A stretch of DNA of 64,000 nucleotides from Glycine soja (lineage: Eukaryota > Streptophyta > Magnoliopsida > Fabales > Fabaceae). A program made the translations under genes and the position numbers. The stretch spans positions 32,305,280 through 32,369,279 of the forward strand of contig NC_041019.1 of assembly GCF_004193775.1 (NCBI RefSeq), given 5' to 3'. How positions within the stretch are numbered: the first letter of the stretch is position 1; each line of letters starts with the position of its first letter. The notes below the pieces were generated by a model that worked only from the letters and a program-made list of their open reading frames with translations, searched no databases and was not told the DNA's origin. This document shows positions 44,639 to 55,925 of the stretch, in pieces.

Positions 44639-45420
44639 ACTATAGCAAAACATTTTTTTCTAAAAAACTTAAACTTAACACATTCACCACAACGAATTAA
44701 CAACTCACTACAACAAATGCTGTAAAAATTTGTTGATTCCCTTTATATTGCACATAGTCTTTGTGGATACGATAAACCTTTATACTTACTTTTCTTTCTA
44801 CAAATTTGTTTACAACCCTATTATGTAAAAATTTGTTGACAACCCTAAACCCTTATACTTACTTTTCATTCTACAAATTAGACTAGGTTCACTTGCCTAT
44901 TATGTCTAGAGCATAATAGTTATTGATTGAGTTTCTATAATCCCTTTTACCTTTATTTCCATCTTGGTGTCTCATTGTGTCTTTCTTTCTAAAAAAAAAA
45001 CTCTTGACTTTATTATATAGGCTTGTTTTGAGAACACTGACCATATGTAACTTTCTCATGAAAATGGATTCTCCCAACCTTTTTAGAATGCACTCCCATA
45101 ATTCAACTTCCTTCTCTTACTCCCAGAATTAACAACAATTAGGTTTGTCCCCTCCTAACATATATATTAACAAAGTAGAAGGAAATCACAAATTGAAAAA
45201 GAGAGAGATGAGTGAGTCGTAAGTGTTGCAGCTAAGCCTCTTGTCTAGAGACAGCTTACTTGGGAACTGAACATTCTTCCTCAAAATTTTGATTTACAGA
45301 AATGATATGATCCTCAATAGGATTCATAATGTTTTCACAGATCTCCCTTGAGTGGATTTGCATTTAAGAGAAATAAAAAGGAAAAAACAAATATAATTTG
45401 AAACAAACTTCCTTAATCCT
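44639..45420. other. Unassigned AT-rich repeat flank
   Basis: No gene supported. Two similar stretches (CTTATACTTACTTTTC...CTACAAATT) occur at about 44,775-44,880. The right end at 45,416-45,420 is ATCCT, the target duplication of copy C. Confidence 0.4.
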
Positions 45421-46566
45421 TGATGCAACCTACCATACGAAGGGATGGCGAAGGCTAAATAGAGGTCTGCAAATTTTAAAAATAAGGGTTCGGGAATTGT
45501 TTACGCATCGGAAGGTATTAGCACCCCACGGACCCGTCACAAGGGACGACAACCTTTAATCGAGTGTGTGTAACATGACTTCAGAATTATTTTATTTTCC
45601 CTTTTTATATTTTTACTTTTTTGGGGACGACAAGGGTTTTGCCCTTGCTCCTACGTATCCTCAGGTGCAATGAGGAATTAAGACCTACGTAGTTCTTTAA
45701 AGTGAGAAAGTTTGTGTGTCAAATTGTTTTTATGCTTTTGAAAGATTCTTTTTAATTAACAAGAACAAAAAAAAGGATCGCTAAGGTGTTGGACCTTGAA
45801 CAATCTCAAGTGACTTTGGCAGAGAGAAATTCATTTATGCATTGATTTTATCTTGGTTCTATTGCATTGATTTTATCTTGGTTCTATTTGTTAACATTCA
45901 ATCCCTTTAAAAGACAACTTTATAGCGCTAATGATCAGTTAAGATTAAACTTCACAAAAGAAAAGAGATTACCGATGATAGAAGGAGGAGATGAATATGC
46001 ACAAAACAACAAAGGGGACCCTTAAGGTTGCATAGATCACATTCAAATCTTAAAAACAAAACTAATCGATGGTCACATGACGAACATCGAACAAAGAACG
46101 ATGTAGAGATTGATCACAGTCGCGATTCAACAATGCCTCGACTTCATTGCCTCTTCTTTCTTCTTCTTCTCTCTTATTTCTCTCAATATCTTTCACTCCT
46201 CAATGTTAGAACCCTTTCTAAGCCCCCCTAGCATGCCTATTTATAGGCAAAGGGCCATTTTGGGGGACTTGCAGCTCGCCCAGGCGAGCTAAGGCTTAGT
46301 CCTGAAGTAAATGGCTCGCCCAGGCCAGCTAGTTCCTTCACACTGAAGTCATTTGGTGGCCCAGGCGTGCCAAAGGCTAGCCTGGGCGAGCTAGGGTCAA
46401 GGAAACTCAAGGAAAAGACCCTTTTGCCACCTTTTTTTGGCATCTTTTGCATTCTTGATCAAAACACTAAATGATCATCAGTTTTGCACTGTAACTGACG
46501 TTCAACACCGTAAGTCGACTAGCAAGGATCAAAAGATCAATAAACGATAGTCCCCGGATGAAATTA
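45421..46566 (-). repeat. 3' LTR of copy C
   Basis: Starts TGATGCAACC (TGTCGCAACC in A and B), ends GGGTATGACA. It holds palindromic GCTCGCCCAGGCGAGC-type motifs at about 46,270-46,390 and a TATA-like box at 46,237-46,246. Confidence 0.85.
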
Positions 46567-46580
46567 GGGTATGACAGTTG
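46567..46580 (-). promoter_or_regulatory. Polypurine tract of copy C
   Basis: The minus strand reads TAAAGAAGGGCAAC next to the LTR edge, matching copy B. Confidence 0.7.
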
Positions 46581-46708
46581 CCCTTCTTTACTTATCTTTT
46601 ATTGGAAATAAAAGGGAAGTAAAGATAAGGACACTAATTTCGTTCAAGTGACCTTGCTATTCGACTAGGCAACTGGCGAAAACCAAGGAAGTGAAACCGA
46701 AAAAACAA

Positions 46709-47395
46709 GAGGACATTGAAGTCTTATAAAGCGTAAAATGGAGGACATTGAAGTCCTGTAGAGCAGAAGACATTTGAAGTTTTTTTTTCAAAGCATAGAA
46801 ATAGAGGACGTTGTGTCCTAAAAAGCACAAAGACAAGGACATTGAGTTCTATAAAGGACAGAAGATGTTGAAGTCTTATAAAGTATAAAAGATAGCGGAC
46901 ATTGAAGTCTTGTAAAATGTAAAAGATAAAAGACATTGAATTCTTGTAAATGTAAATGAAGACACTATAGTCTTTGAAAGTGTGAATGACTGAAGACATT
47001 AAAGTCTTTGAAATGTAAATGAAGGAATTGTAGTCTTTTTAAAGCATAAACAACTAAAGACATTGAAGTCTTTGAAATGTAAATAAAGACATTGTAGTCT
47101 TTTGAAAGTGTAAATGATTGAAGACATTGAAGTCTTTGAAATGTAAATGAAGACATTGTAGTCTTTTGAAAGCATAAACGACTGGAGAATTGAAGTCTTT
47201 GAAATGTAAATGGCAGAGGACTTTGAGTCCTATGAAAGCATAAAGACAGAGGACTTTGAGTCCTATGAAAGATAAAGGCAAGGACTTTGAGTCCTATGAA
47301 AGATAAAGGCGAGGAATTTGAGTCCTATGAAAGATAAAGGCGAGGACTTTGAGTCCCATGAAATCATAAAGCAAAGGATGTTGAGTCCTATGAAA
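46709..47395. repeat. Hairpin array of copy C, units of about 30-34 bp
   Basis: About 20 units carry an inverted repeat: GAGGACATTGAAGTCCT, AAGACATTGAAGTCTT or AGGACTTTGAGTCCT, followed by an A-rich spacer like ATGAAAGATAAAGGC. The stem switches between AAGAC/GTCTT and AGGAC/GTCCT. The downstream sequence (CTTATGAGAAAGCAAGAGATTGACTC) is the same as after the 24-bp arrays of A and B, so the arrays are positional equivalents despite different unit lengths. Confidence 0.88.
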
Positions 47396-47399
47396 CAAG

Positions 47400-50077
47400 C
47401 CAATAGTACCAAAGGGCTCAACCTTATGAGAAAGCAAGAGATTGACTCTTTGAGAGGGCCTCTCATCCTAAACTTAAAAGATAGGACATTAGATTTGGGA
47501 AATTGGTATATGAAGAGAAATCTACTCACTTATAGCCTAATATGAACATGATTTTTGGGATGCAGATGCATGCAACCTTCATCTTGAAATGCTAGTAATG
47601 CAAAAGGTTTTGAATCATGAAAATTGTGTAATGCTCATGACATTCTTTCCTATTTTTGTGATTTTGATTTTGATTTGATTTTTTTTTTGCTTTTTTTCTT
47701 TTTGTGGAAAGCACATATTGACTGTCTCTTTCTGAAAGATGTGATAACTCATGAGACCTCATCCTATCTTTTCACAAATCTCTTCGGGGACTCCCTCAGT
47801 GTGTATGTTTTGTTTGATTTAATCACTTGACAATTTTGGAGTGATGGCAATGGAGCCGTTTGACATTCAATCAATCAACCGAAATATTGATCCTAGGGTT
47901 TTCCCCTTTCTTTTTAAAAACTTCGATTATTCTGCACAACAAGAAAACATAAGGCTTTGGGATCGATCATACGCCCCATTGAAGGATGGCAATGGATTGT
48001 CACACTTTGGTATGTGACCAAGTGAAACTTTCCTGATTTAAGATCTTAGAGTGATGCCAAGGGTCTGTCGATCCCGTTGAAACTTGATGACATGGGCTAA
48101 TCCCAAAAGAATTTATACAACAAAGGCCACCCTTGGATTCAAAAGGAATCCTAAAAAGTCTGCATGAGCAAGTAACATCAAATGTACCCTACTATCATAA
48201 TTTTCTTTGGGCATTTCCCACGAGCTCCTGGTCGAATGAGTTTTCTTCTCAAATGTGCAAGTGCGAAACCTTGAGGATTTTCTCCTTTTTATATATTTTT
48301 TCAACAATCACAAGCATGTGCGGGTGTCATTCTAGAATCCCAACTTAAAAACAAAATTAGTCATTCCTTGATCCACATGGGCTTTATTGGGCTTGTAACG
48401 TGGTCAGGGGTAAGAGGGCTATGAAAGAAAGGATCAGAGAGGCTCAAAGAGTGTTTAAGGGTTATATTGAGTAAGAACCTTGAGAGTGTTGCTTGTACCT
48501 TGTTTATTTCAACGCTTGGGTTGAGCTCTACTCCTTTTGTCTTATACATTAATCCTTTTTGTACTTTTTGTGCCTTCCTTGTAAAATCGGGATCTTTTGT
48601 CTCTCCTTTTGGCGGATTTTTTTTTCTTTTTTTTCTTTAATTGTTGCCCAACTTCATACATGTGTTGTTTGCATTGCTCTTCCCGCCGGTTTAGCGGTGG
48701 TTCCTACTCAGGGTTCCTTTTTATGTTGTTTTTTGTGTTGTTTTTAGAAAACAAATATGCTTTGGCTTGGAGGGGGTAGCAAAGGATAAATTAGTGTTTG
48801 GGATGTTGAAACAGGGTCATGTGTCATTTCAAATCTTGACTAGATACTTTTAGTAGTTTGGATTTTAGGACCAAACCTCTGTTAAACACATTCCTGATTG
48901 TTTTTTCTTTTTTTATTTTTTATTAACCCTAATTTTGCCTAGGCCGCCCTTTTGGGTTTTCGACCTACCAAGTGAAAAGCCCCTAGGTTCGTTTAAGGCT
49001 CATGCATAGTGCCTCTCATTGCCCCAGTATAGGGCTCTAAGGTATCTATTGTTGTCTTTTGTCATGACCTTGTAGCAAGGAAAAATGAAAGAAACTGTGC
49101 AAGTTCTTGAAAATGAATTTTCAAGGACGAGAAATATTTAAAGGATTTTCAATTGACAGATTAAGTCAAATGACTCCTGTTCTTGATAACTCACTTTTCT
49201 CTCAAAAAGACAACTTTTAAGAAAAATAAAATGAGGTCACATGAATGTTTGTACTTTTTGATTTGAAACATAGTTAATCAAGCATTCTTTTCTTTCTTCT
49301 TTTGTTGTTTTTTTTTTATTTTTGAGCAAAATGCAAGACATGAGCAAATATGTGTCAGGATCATGCATGAGTGAACATAACATGCGAACAATGAAAATAG
49401 AATGTATGCAATTGGCAGAACAAAAGCATGTTAAATAAAGATGTATGATAATGCAATGACTTATGCAAATGCAATGCATGAATATCATAAATGATAAATG
49501 CAGGAATGATATGTCCATTATGATGCCATGAAGAAATGCATGATGCGATCAAGGAACAAGCCATAGTGAGTTTGCTTTGTGCCCCCTAATTCAGGAACCT
49601 AATGGAAAGGATCCCAAAAGTCCACTTCTAGTGATAACTCCCAAGGGTACTTTCATGTAACCTTACTGGTCTCTAGAGATATCATCCTCTTAGATAATAC
49701 ATTGTGGCGATAGAGACTATAAGCGAAAATGCATCACCAAAAGAGGAAAACTCTAGATGAGGCTTCACTGTTATCAAGCAAGTCGGAGACCCAGCATGAT
49801 CACAAATCGACCTCCACTCCTTATGGCTCACATAGACCCAGGTATAGGGCCTAATATCTCAACGTGTGTGCGAGGTGTAGGTGCCATATGTGCATAGAAA
49901 AAATATTTCTAACAATGAATGTAATAGATAGATAGACACACACCAAACACAACAACATAGCAAAGGTTATATACAAATATGGACAAAACAAAAGATAAAA
50001 GGGAAAAGGGAACATAAATAAAGAATAAGTCACAATAAAAACATTGCACACTGATCGAATCGTCTAACTCTCTAACA
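47400..50077 (-). other. Internal region of copy C without genes
   Basis: 47,400-47,930 matches the post-array region of A and B; about 48,970-49,260 matches the 129-bp-type unit and its flank; 49,310-50,077 matches parts of the ORF1-gag spacer and 5' leader. 47,930-48,960 is unassigned. No supported coding frame is present. Confidence 0.6.
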
Positions 50078-50096
50078 GCCCCCAGTGAAGTCGCCA
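50078..50096 (-). promoter_or_regulatory. Primer-binding site of copy C (mutated)
   Basis: The plus strand reads GCCCCCAGTGAAGTCGCCA, two mismatches from copy B, two bases from the LTR edge. Confidence 0.7.
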
Positions 50097-50098
50097 TT

Positions 50099-51640
50099 TT
50101 TCGCAACCTACCTTACGATGGGACGGCGAAGGCCAAATAGATTAGCCAAAGAGTCCATCTACAAGGGATAACATGAGCAGAGTCACCACCAACGTTTATT
50201 CGACGAAAACGTTAGAAAAACCAAAAAGAGGTCTACAAATTTTGAAAATAAGGGTTCGAGAGTTGTTTACGCATGGGAAATGTATTATCACCCCACGCAC
50301 TAGTCAGAAGGGATGGCAGCCTTTAATCGAGTGTGCGTAACGTGACTTCAGAATTATTTTCTTTTCCCTTTTTATATTTTTATTTTTGTGGGGTCGACAA
50401 GGGTGTTGCCCTTGCTCCTACGTATCCTCAGGTGCGATGAGGAATTCAGACCTACGTAGTTCTTTAAAGTGAGAAAGTTTGTGTGTCAAATTGTTTTTAT
50501 GCTTTTGAAAGATTCTTTTTAATTAACAAGAACAAAAAAAAAAGTTGCTAAGGTGTTGGACCTTGAATGATCTCAAGTGACTTTGGCAGAGAGAAATTCA
50601 GTTATGCATTGATTTTATCTTGGTTCTATTTGTTAACTTTCAATCCCTTTAAAAGACAACTTTATGGCGCTAATGATTGGTCAAGATTAAACTTCACAAA
50701 AGAAAACAAATTACCGATGATAGAAGGAGGAGATGAATATGCACAAAACAACAAAGGGGACCCCTAAGGGTGCATAGATCACATTCAAATCTTAAAAACA
50801 AAACTAACCAATGGTCACACAAAGAACACCAAACAAAGAATGATGTAGAGATTGATCACAGTCGCGATTCGGCAGCGCCTCAGCTTTGTTTCCTCTTCTT
50901 TCTTCTTCTTCTTCTCTCTTATTTCTCACAATTTCCTTCACTCCTCAATGCTAGAACCCTCTCTAAGCCCCCATAGCACCCCTATTTATAGGCAAAGGGC
51001 CATTTTGGGGGACTTCCAGCTTGCCTAGGCAAGCGAACGCTTAAATCTGAAGTAATTGGCTCGCCCAGGCGAGCTGGTTCCTTCACCCTAAAGTCATTTG
51101 GTGGCCCAAGCGAGCCAAAGGCTAGCCTGGGTGAGCTAGGGTCAAGGAAACTCAAGGAAAAGACCCTTTTGCCCCCTTTTTTTGGCATCTTTCACATTCT
51201 TGATCAGAACACTAAATGATCATCTATTTCACACTATAATTGACGTTCAACACCATAAGTCGACTAGCAAGGATCAAAAGATCAACAAACAATAGTCCCC
51301 AAACAAAATTAGGCAAAGGGTCATTTGGGGGGACTTACAGCTCGCCTAGGCGAGCTAAGGCTTAGTCCTGAAGTAATTGGCTCACCCAAGCGAGCTGGTT
51401 CCTTCACCTTGAAGTCATTTGGTGGCCCAGACGAGCCAGAGGCTAGCCTGGGAGAGCTAGGGTCCAGGAAACTCAAGGAAAAGACCTTTTTGCCCCTTTT
51501 TTGGCATCTTTCGCATTCTTGATCAAAACACTAAATGATCATCTGTTTTGCACTGTAACTGGCGTTCAACATCGTAAGTCGACTATCAAGGATCAAAAGA
51601 TCAATGAACGATAGTCCCCGGACGAAATTAGGGTATGACA
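50099..51640 (-). repeat. 5' LTR of copy C with a 321-bp internal duplication
   Basis: The left edge reads TTTCGCAACC, so the terminal TG has become TT. The right edge is GGGTATGACA. Two tandem copies of about 321 bp start at GGCAAAGGG (50,991 and 51,312); this explains its greater length than the other LTR (1,542 against 1,146 bp). TATA-like box at 50,982-50,991. Confidence 0.85.
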
Positions 51641-52797
51641 ATCCTTATAACAATGGTGTATTCAATCAAAGAAAGCATTAAGCTTTATGGAAATTACACG
51701 CATATAAACAAAGGAAAAGATGAAGTTGTCCAAGGATGAAAAGCTTTAAATTATTAAGCACATGAAACTAAGAGCAAGAAATTAAATAAAAAAAAATGAA
51801 AAACATGGAGAACAACATACGTGTAGGAAAAGCCACCACACTCTAAAGAGAGTGATAAATCCAAAGAAGATTTGCCACAAAGGTATAAAAACCTTTGATA
51901 AGAACCATGAAATGTTCAATTGAAGAACCTACAAGAGGCAAAGCTCTCAAACTCACAAAATGAGTGAAATTCAAATCTTATTCCAATCTTCCCAAAAGAA
52001 AAAAAGTACAAGACTATTTATAGGAAACAATTAATGCCTCGCTCTTAATAAGGTTGATGGCTTAACTTAATTTTAAAGAAACATAAGTAAAGAACCCACC
52101 AAAAGCATAACTCTCAAACTTACAAAATGAGTTAAATTCAAATTTTATTCCACTTTTCCCAAAAGCAAGAGAGTACAAGACTATTTATAAGAAACAATTA
52201 GTGTCTCCCTCTTAATAAGTCTGATGACTAAACCTAAGTTTAAAGAAATATAAGCAAAGGCCCAAGCAAGCTTAAGGCCCAAATTACAAAATAAACCTAG
52301 TTGGGTTTTAGTATCAAAACAACCTATTACAATTAGAACAATTCAAAATACTTAAATAAAATCTAAAACAAATAATATTGCAAGTCCATAGTTGACTCAC
52401 TGTTATTCGCCTTAGATCAAATGTATCTTGGGTTCTTCTTTCTCACTTTAGGTTTGAGCTTGTAAGTAGATCTTTTTTTTCAAGCAACATCTCCTTTTCT
52501 TTCTTAGGTCTTACCCTTGTTATTGGGCCTCCTAGCCCAATTAGATTCTCCCTCTTCCATGCTCTTCGTTCTTCTCTTAAAGGATTTCCTTGATCTCCAT
52601 CATGAAACCAAGTATCCAACCCAACATGAGCAGACAAATTGTCTCCCTTTCCCCGCCTTAGCTTCCAACTATTTCTCTTTGTTGTGTAAATACTAGCATA
52701 ATGTAATAAGGCAGACATGAAATGAAAATTATCCTTCTTACTCTTTATTTTTCTTCTTAGAGGAACTGGCCCTCAAAGTCCAGAAATTGTGCTCTAA
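51641..52797 (+). repeat. Probable LTR region of gypsy-2, with a tandem duplication of about 150-160 bp
   Basis: It precedes the gypsy-2 gag and ends near TGCTCTAACA at 52,797, followed by ATTTGGTGCTCTCATTGAG, which could be a primer-binding site. Two similar blocks (AAAGCTCTCAAACTCACAAAATGAG ... in two parts) lie at about 51,930-52,080 and 52,090-52,250. The left part of this LTR would lie before copy C. No gene is supported within it. Confidence 0.5.
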
Positions 52798-52826
52798 CAA
52801 TTTGGTGCTCTCATTGAGTTGCTTCC

Positions 52827-53108
52827 ATGGCAGAGTCCACTAGATCCAAAGCCAATTCCGATAGGCTGGAGGACGCCATTACCAAGCTTACCACTCACCA
52901 ACTTTCTCTCAGTGACACACTCCAGCACCTCACTCACAAGATTGATGAGCTCATTCATCATCTTCATAAACTCGATCCACCCAATCACTCACCTTCTTCT
53001 TCATCCACTGTTCCTTTCCCTGTCTCACCATCTTCCCCACATCGTATTAAGCTCGATGTTCTAAGGTTTGCTGGATCTTTAAGATCAACCAATTTCTTGA
53101 GTACCATG
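52827..53108 (+). pseudogene. gag: gypsy-2 gag, N-terminal part, split by the Sirevirus
   Basis: The start is Met at 52,827 (MAESTRSKANSDRLEDAITK), 30 bp after the putative primer site. A coiled-coil-like segment (LSLSDTLQHLTHKIDELIHH) and a Pro/Ser-rich linker follow. Near 53,068 a small deletion shifts the frame. The capsid part continues directly across the CCATG target duplication at 62,150. A protein of this type would form retroelement capsids. Confidence 0.8.
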
Positions 53109-53358
53109 TGTTAGACAAGTGGCCTCAGATATCTTAAGAAGGGGGGGTTGAATTAAGATATTACAAATTATTTCCCCAATTAAAAATTCTATTCAAGTTA
53201 TAAATTCCCTTAATAATGAATTTCTTAAATATTGATTCAAATAGAACAATTTGAATATGAATATAAAACAATAATAAATAAAGGAGTTTAAGGGAAGAGA
53301 AAGTGCAAACTCAAATTTATACTGGTTCGGTCACACCCTTGTGCCTACGTCCAGTCCC

Positions 53359-53532
53359 CAAGCAACCCGCTTGAGAGTTCCACTATCTTGTAAATTCCTT
53401 TTACAAGTTCTAAACACACAAGGACAATCCTTCCTTTGTGTTTAGAATTCTTTCACAACAAGAGACCCTCGGTCTCTTAATCCCTTTTCAGAATAAAGAA
53501 GAAAAGAAGAAGAAATCTCTTTTGAAAGAGAT
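53359..53532 (-). repeat. Five consecutive hairpins in the R/U5 part of the Sirevirus LTR
   Basis: CAAGC/GCTTG (53,359/53,369), CTTGTAAA/TTTTACAAG (53,387/53,399), TTCTAAACACA/TGTGTTTAGAA (53,408/53,437), AAGAGACC/GGTCTCTT (53,460/53,471), ATCTCT/AGAGAT (53,515/53,527). The set is repeated in the 5' LTR (about 61,319-61,492) and in the solo LTR at about 17,105-17,285, and resembles the end of the ladder at 44,321-44,379. Confidence 0.85.
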
Positions 53533-53683
53533 AAATTGATCAATTTGAGCACTCAAATAATTCCTTATTGAATCACAAGTGTTTTGGCCAAGGAATTTGT
53601 AAGAGGATAAAACGATTTTGCTTTTTAAGAGGATAAGACCTTTTTGTTCTGAAAAACTCTTGTTAAATTCGTGTCTCAAGTCA

Positions 53684-53693
53684 CATATATATA
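53684..53693 (-). promoter_or_regulatory. TATA box of the Sirevirus LTR
   Basis: ATATATATAA on the plus strand; in element sense TTATATATAT, about 75 bp downstream of the palindrome cluster and upstream of the hairpin set. Confidence 0.55.
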
Positions 53694-53766
53694 AGCCTTT
53701 GATGGCCATTTAAGAAACAGATAAAAAGATGTGACTGTTGAGAATGTTTTCTGAAAAACTCCTCTG

Positions 53767-53961
53767 GTAATCGATTACAGTATGTGTGTAATCAATTACA
53801 AGCTTTAAAATTTGAATTAAAACGTTCAGAAACTGCTGCTAATCGATTACCATATATGTGTAATCGATTACACGGTGCAAATTTTGAATTCAAATTTTAA
53901 TAGCTGTTATAAATCAGTTTTGGCCACTGGTAATCGATTACATCCTCTGGTAATCGATTAC
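53767..53961. promoter_or_regulatory. GTAATCGATTAC palindrome cluster, 3' LTR
   Basis: Six sites in 195 bp; five keep the central TCGA and one reads TAATCAATTA. They lie in U3, upstream of the TATA box in element sense. Confidence 0.65.
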
Positions 53962-54189
53962 CAGAGAGTAAATTTCTTGAAAAAGACCTTTTAACTTAAA
54001 TTTCTTGGCCAAACCTTTTGCTACTTCAATTGGAATTCCCTTCCTATTAAATATACTCTTCCTAAGACTCTAGAGGCTGTCTTGATCATCCATCTTGAAT
54101 ATCTTTGATTTCTTTGTCTTGAATAAAGCTTTGAGAAACATGTAACCCTTTGGCATCATCAAAACATTCAGCTTGATCCTTTGTCTACA

Positions 54190-54203
54190 ATCTCCCACTT
54201 TTT
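54190..54203 (-). promoter_or_regulatory. Polypurine tract of the Sirevirus
   Basis: The minus strand reads AAAAAGTGGGAGAT directly before the 3' LTR. Confidence 0.85.
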
Positions 54204-54589
54204 GATGATGACAATCCCTAAAATCAAGACAAGCTATATACAAGATGATAGCACATTCACACAACCCTTACTCCCCCTATCTTTTGGCATGTATGCCTAA
54301 CTTTACTTAATGATAAATTTCTAATTGATTTCTAACCCAAGTTCTCTCCCAAGTTCTCTCCCCCTTTGGCAACATCAAAAAGAACTAAGCAACACAATCA
54401 AAATCCAAACAGAGCCAAACAATAAACCAAAATAAATCCATACATTGTCATAACCAACCCAAAACAAAGTCGAGAAATATAATAAAACTTAATAATAGTG
54501 CAAGATTACGATAACTAGAGCAACAAAAAGCCAAATACACGGTGATAAACCAAAGTACTAATAATACTTAATCACTAATAATACTTAAG

Positions 54590-55722
54590 CTAAGATGATG
54601 ATGGAGGCGGTGGTGGTGGATCAAAGCAAGTACGGATGAAGGAGACATCTTCTTCAACTTTGGTGATCCTTGATTCCATGGCATCAAACCGCATGTCGAC
54701 TTGCAATTCCATGGCATCAAACTTGTCACCAACAAAGGTCTGAAAACCATCAAACTTGTCCATAAGCCTTCGAAGAAGAGTGGAATTATCTTCAACTGGT
54801 AGGTTGCCTTCTTCATCAGCGGGTTGAGCGCCCTTTTTGACCCAAGAGCCATCATGCTCTTTGCGGTAACCAAAAGAAGCAATCACAGCAGCACCAATTA
54901 AAAAGGATCTCTTGATTAGAACATAAGGTTCAGAATCAAGAGGAATTTGAAAATGGCGAAAAAGAGAGTAACAAGATGTGGATATGGCAAAGGAGCATTT
55001 AATTGCAATGCCTTATGCATGCGATATCTGACTAAGTGTGCCCAGTCAAGTTGATGCCCAGTATGAAAGGCCCACATGATAACAAGATCTTCCTTAGAAA
55101 CCTGGGCAAGGTTGGAAGATCGTGGAAGTAAAATCCGCACAATAAGATAATGAAGGATGCGGCTTTCAAAAGCCAATGAACCGGCAAGAAGGCGTCCGGT
55201 CATATCCGCATGGTTGGTGCAAACCAACTGGCGGGCATCATGTGCAGAGAAATCAAACTTCCAATCGCCATTCAGTGTACCTTCAAATGGTACACCATCA
55301 CTGGACAATTGGGTTAAGTCATGGAAAAGGGATTGGTCAATGACCATTTTTATCCCAAAAACCTCATAAATCAAAGTGTTGTCCTGAATTTCAAGATTAC
55401 AATAAAAAGCTTTAACCAATTCAGGATAAACAGGTAATTGTAATGACATGAAAGGTATAAGACCTAGGTTCTGAAAGGCTTGAATGCAATCAAAAGTTTC
55501 AGCAGAAAAGAATTCCATATCAATGAACTTAGGGTCGATAATGGAACGAGATGAGAAAAGATTTCAATACCGTTTCTGTTGTTCTTCGGAAGAAAATAAT
55601 GTGGAAGAGGATAAGGAGGGTGGAATTGGTGCTGTGGATGCGCTGGTGGCTCCGGAACGATGAGCTCTTGAAGCCGAAGCGGAGGCGGATGAACCCTTAC
55701 GTTTCTTTGATGATTCTGCCAT
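54590..55722 (-). pseudogene. Extra 3' ORF of the Sirevirus (plant transposon-protein-like), broken by one stop and one frameshift
   Basis: The start is Met at 55,722, followed by a Lys/Arg/Ser-rich basic stretch. A single in-frame TGA at 55,564-55,566 interrupts it; the same register then continues (MEFFSAETFDCIQAFQNLGL) to about 54,960, where a one-base shift in a T-rich run moves the frame to the C-terminal piece 54,886-54,590. The middle has words such as PVYPELVKAFYCNL, DARQLVCTNHADMTGRLLAG and LVRYRMHKALQLNAPLPYPH, resembling the 'putative plant transposon protein' family. The C-terminus looks coiled-coil (FDAMESRITKVEEDVSFI) and ends in a Pro run. Sireviruses often carry an extra ORF here, some called envelope-like; I see no clear signal peptide or membrane anchor, so I do not call it an envelope protein. 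Function unknown. Confidence 0.75.
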
Positions 55723-55903
55723 ATGATGGAGTTTTTGAAGATTTCAATCGGTGAAATCAAAAGAAAATTGAAAAAGAAGAAGATTGCAAGTTACGGGAGT
55801 CGATTTGATGAAGAAATGAGTAAGATAGGAAGGTTTCGAGGTTTGGGAATGGAGGAACGTCGCAAGGGGGAAGAGGCTGCGCAGGGGTTTCTGGAAAACA
55901 TGA

Positions 55904-55913
55904 TATTTATATA
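55904..55913 (-). promoter_or_regulatory. Internal TATA box upstream of the extra 3' ORF
   Basis: TATATAAATA in element sense, about 180 bp upstream of the ORF start at 55,722 and 13 bp downstream of a palindrome cluster. The intervening leader is pyrimidine-rich. Together they look like an internal promoter. Confidence 0.6.
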
Positions 55914-55925
55914 GCAGGATGCATT

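Larger units (their letters stand above)
45421..51640 (-). mobile_element. Copy C: short non-autonomous relative of the Ogre-like group
   Basis: 6,220 bp with LTRs 45,421-46,566 and 50,099-51,640 and a perfect target duplication ATCCT (45,416-45,420; 51,641-51,645). Primer site, polypurine tract, leader, a 129-bp-type unit and a hairpin array are recognisable, but ORF1 and gag are gone and no pol exists. So it keeps only cis-acting parts. The region of about 47,930-48,950 has no clear match to copies A and B. Confidence 0.88.
53109..54189 (-). repeat. 3' LTR of the Sirevirus
   Basis: TGTTAGACAAG ... TTTGTCTACA. It holds six palindrome sites (53,767-53,961; five intact, one GTAATCAATTAC), a TATA box (53,684-53,693) and a hairpin set (53,359-53,532). 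Confidence 0.95.

Noticed and set aside
54590..55722. Envelope gene, because Sireviruses are often said to have one after pol
   Set aside because: No convincing signal peptide, transmembrane segment or cleavage site is visible; similarity is to plant transposon-type proteins. Kept as an extra ORF of unknown function.
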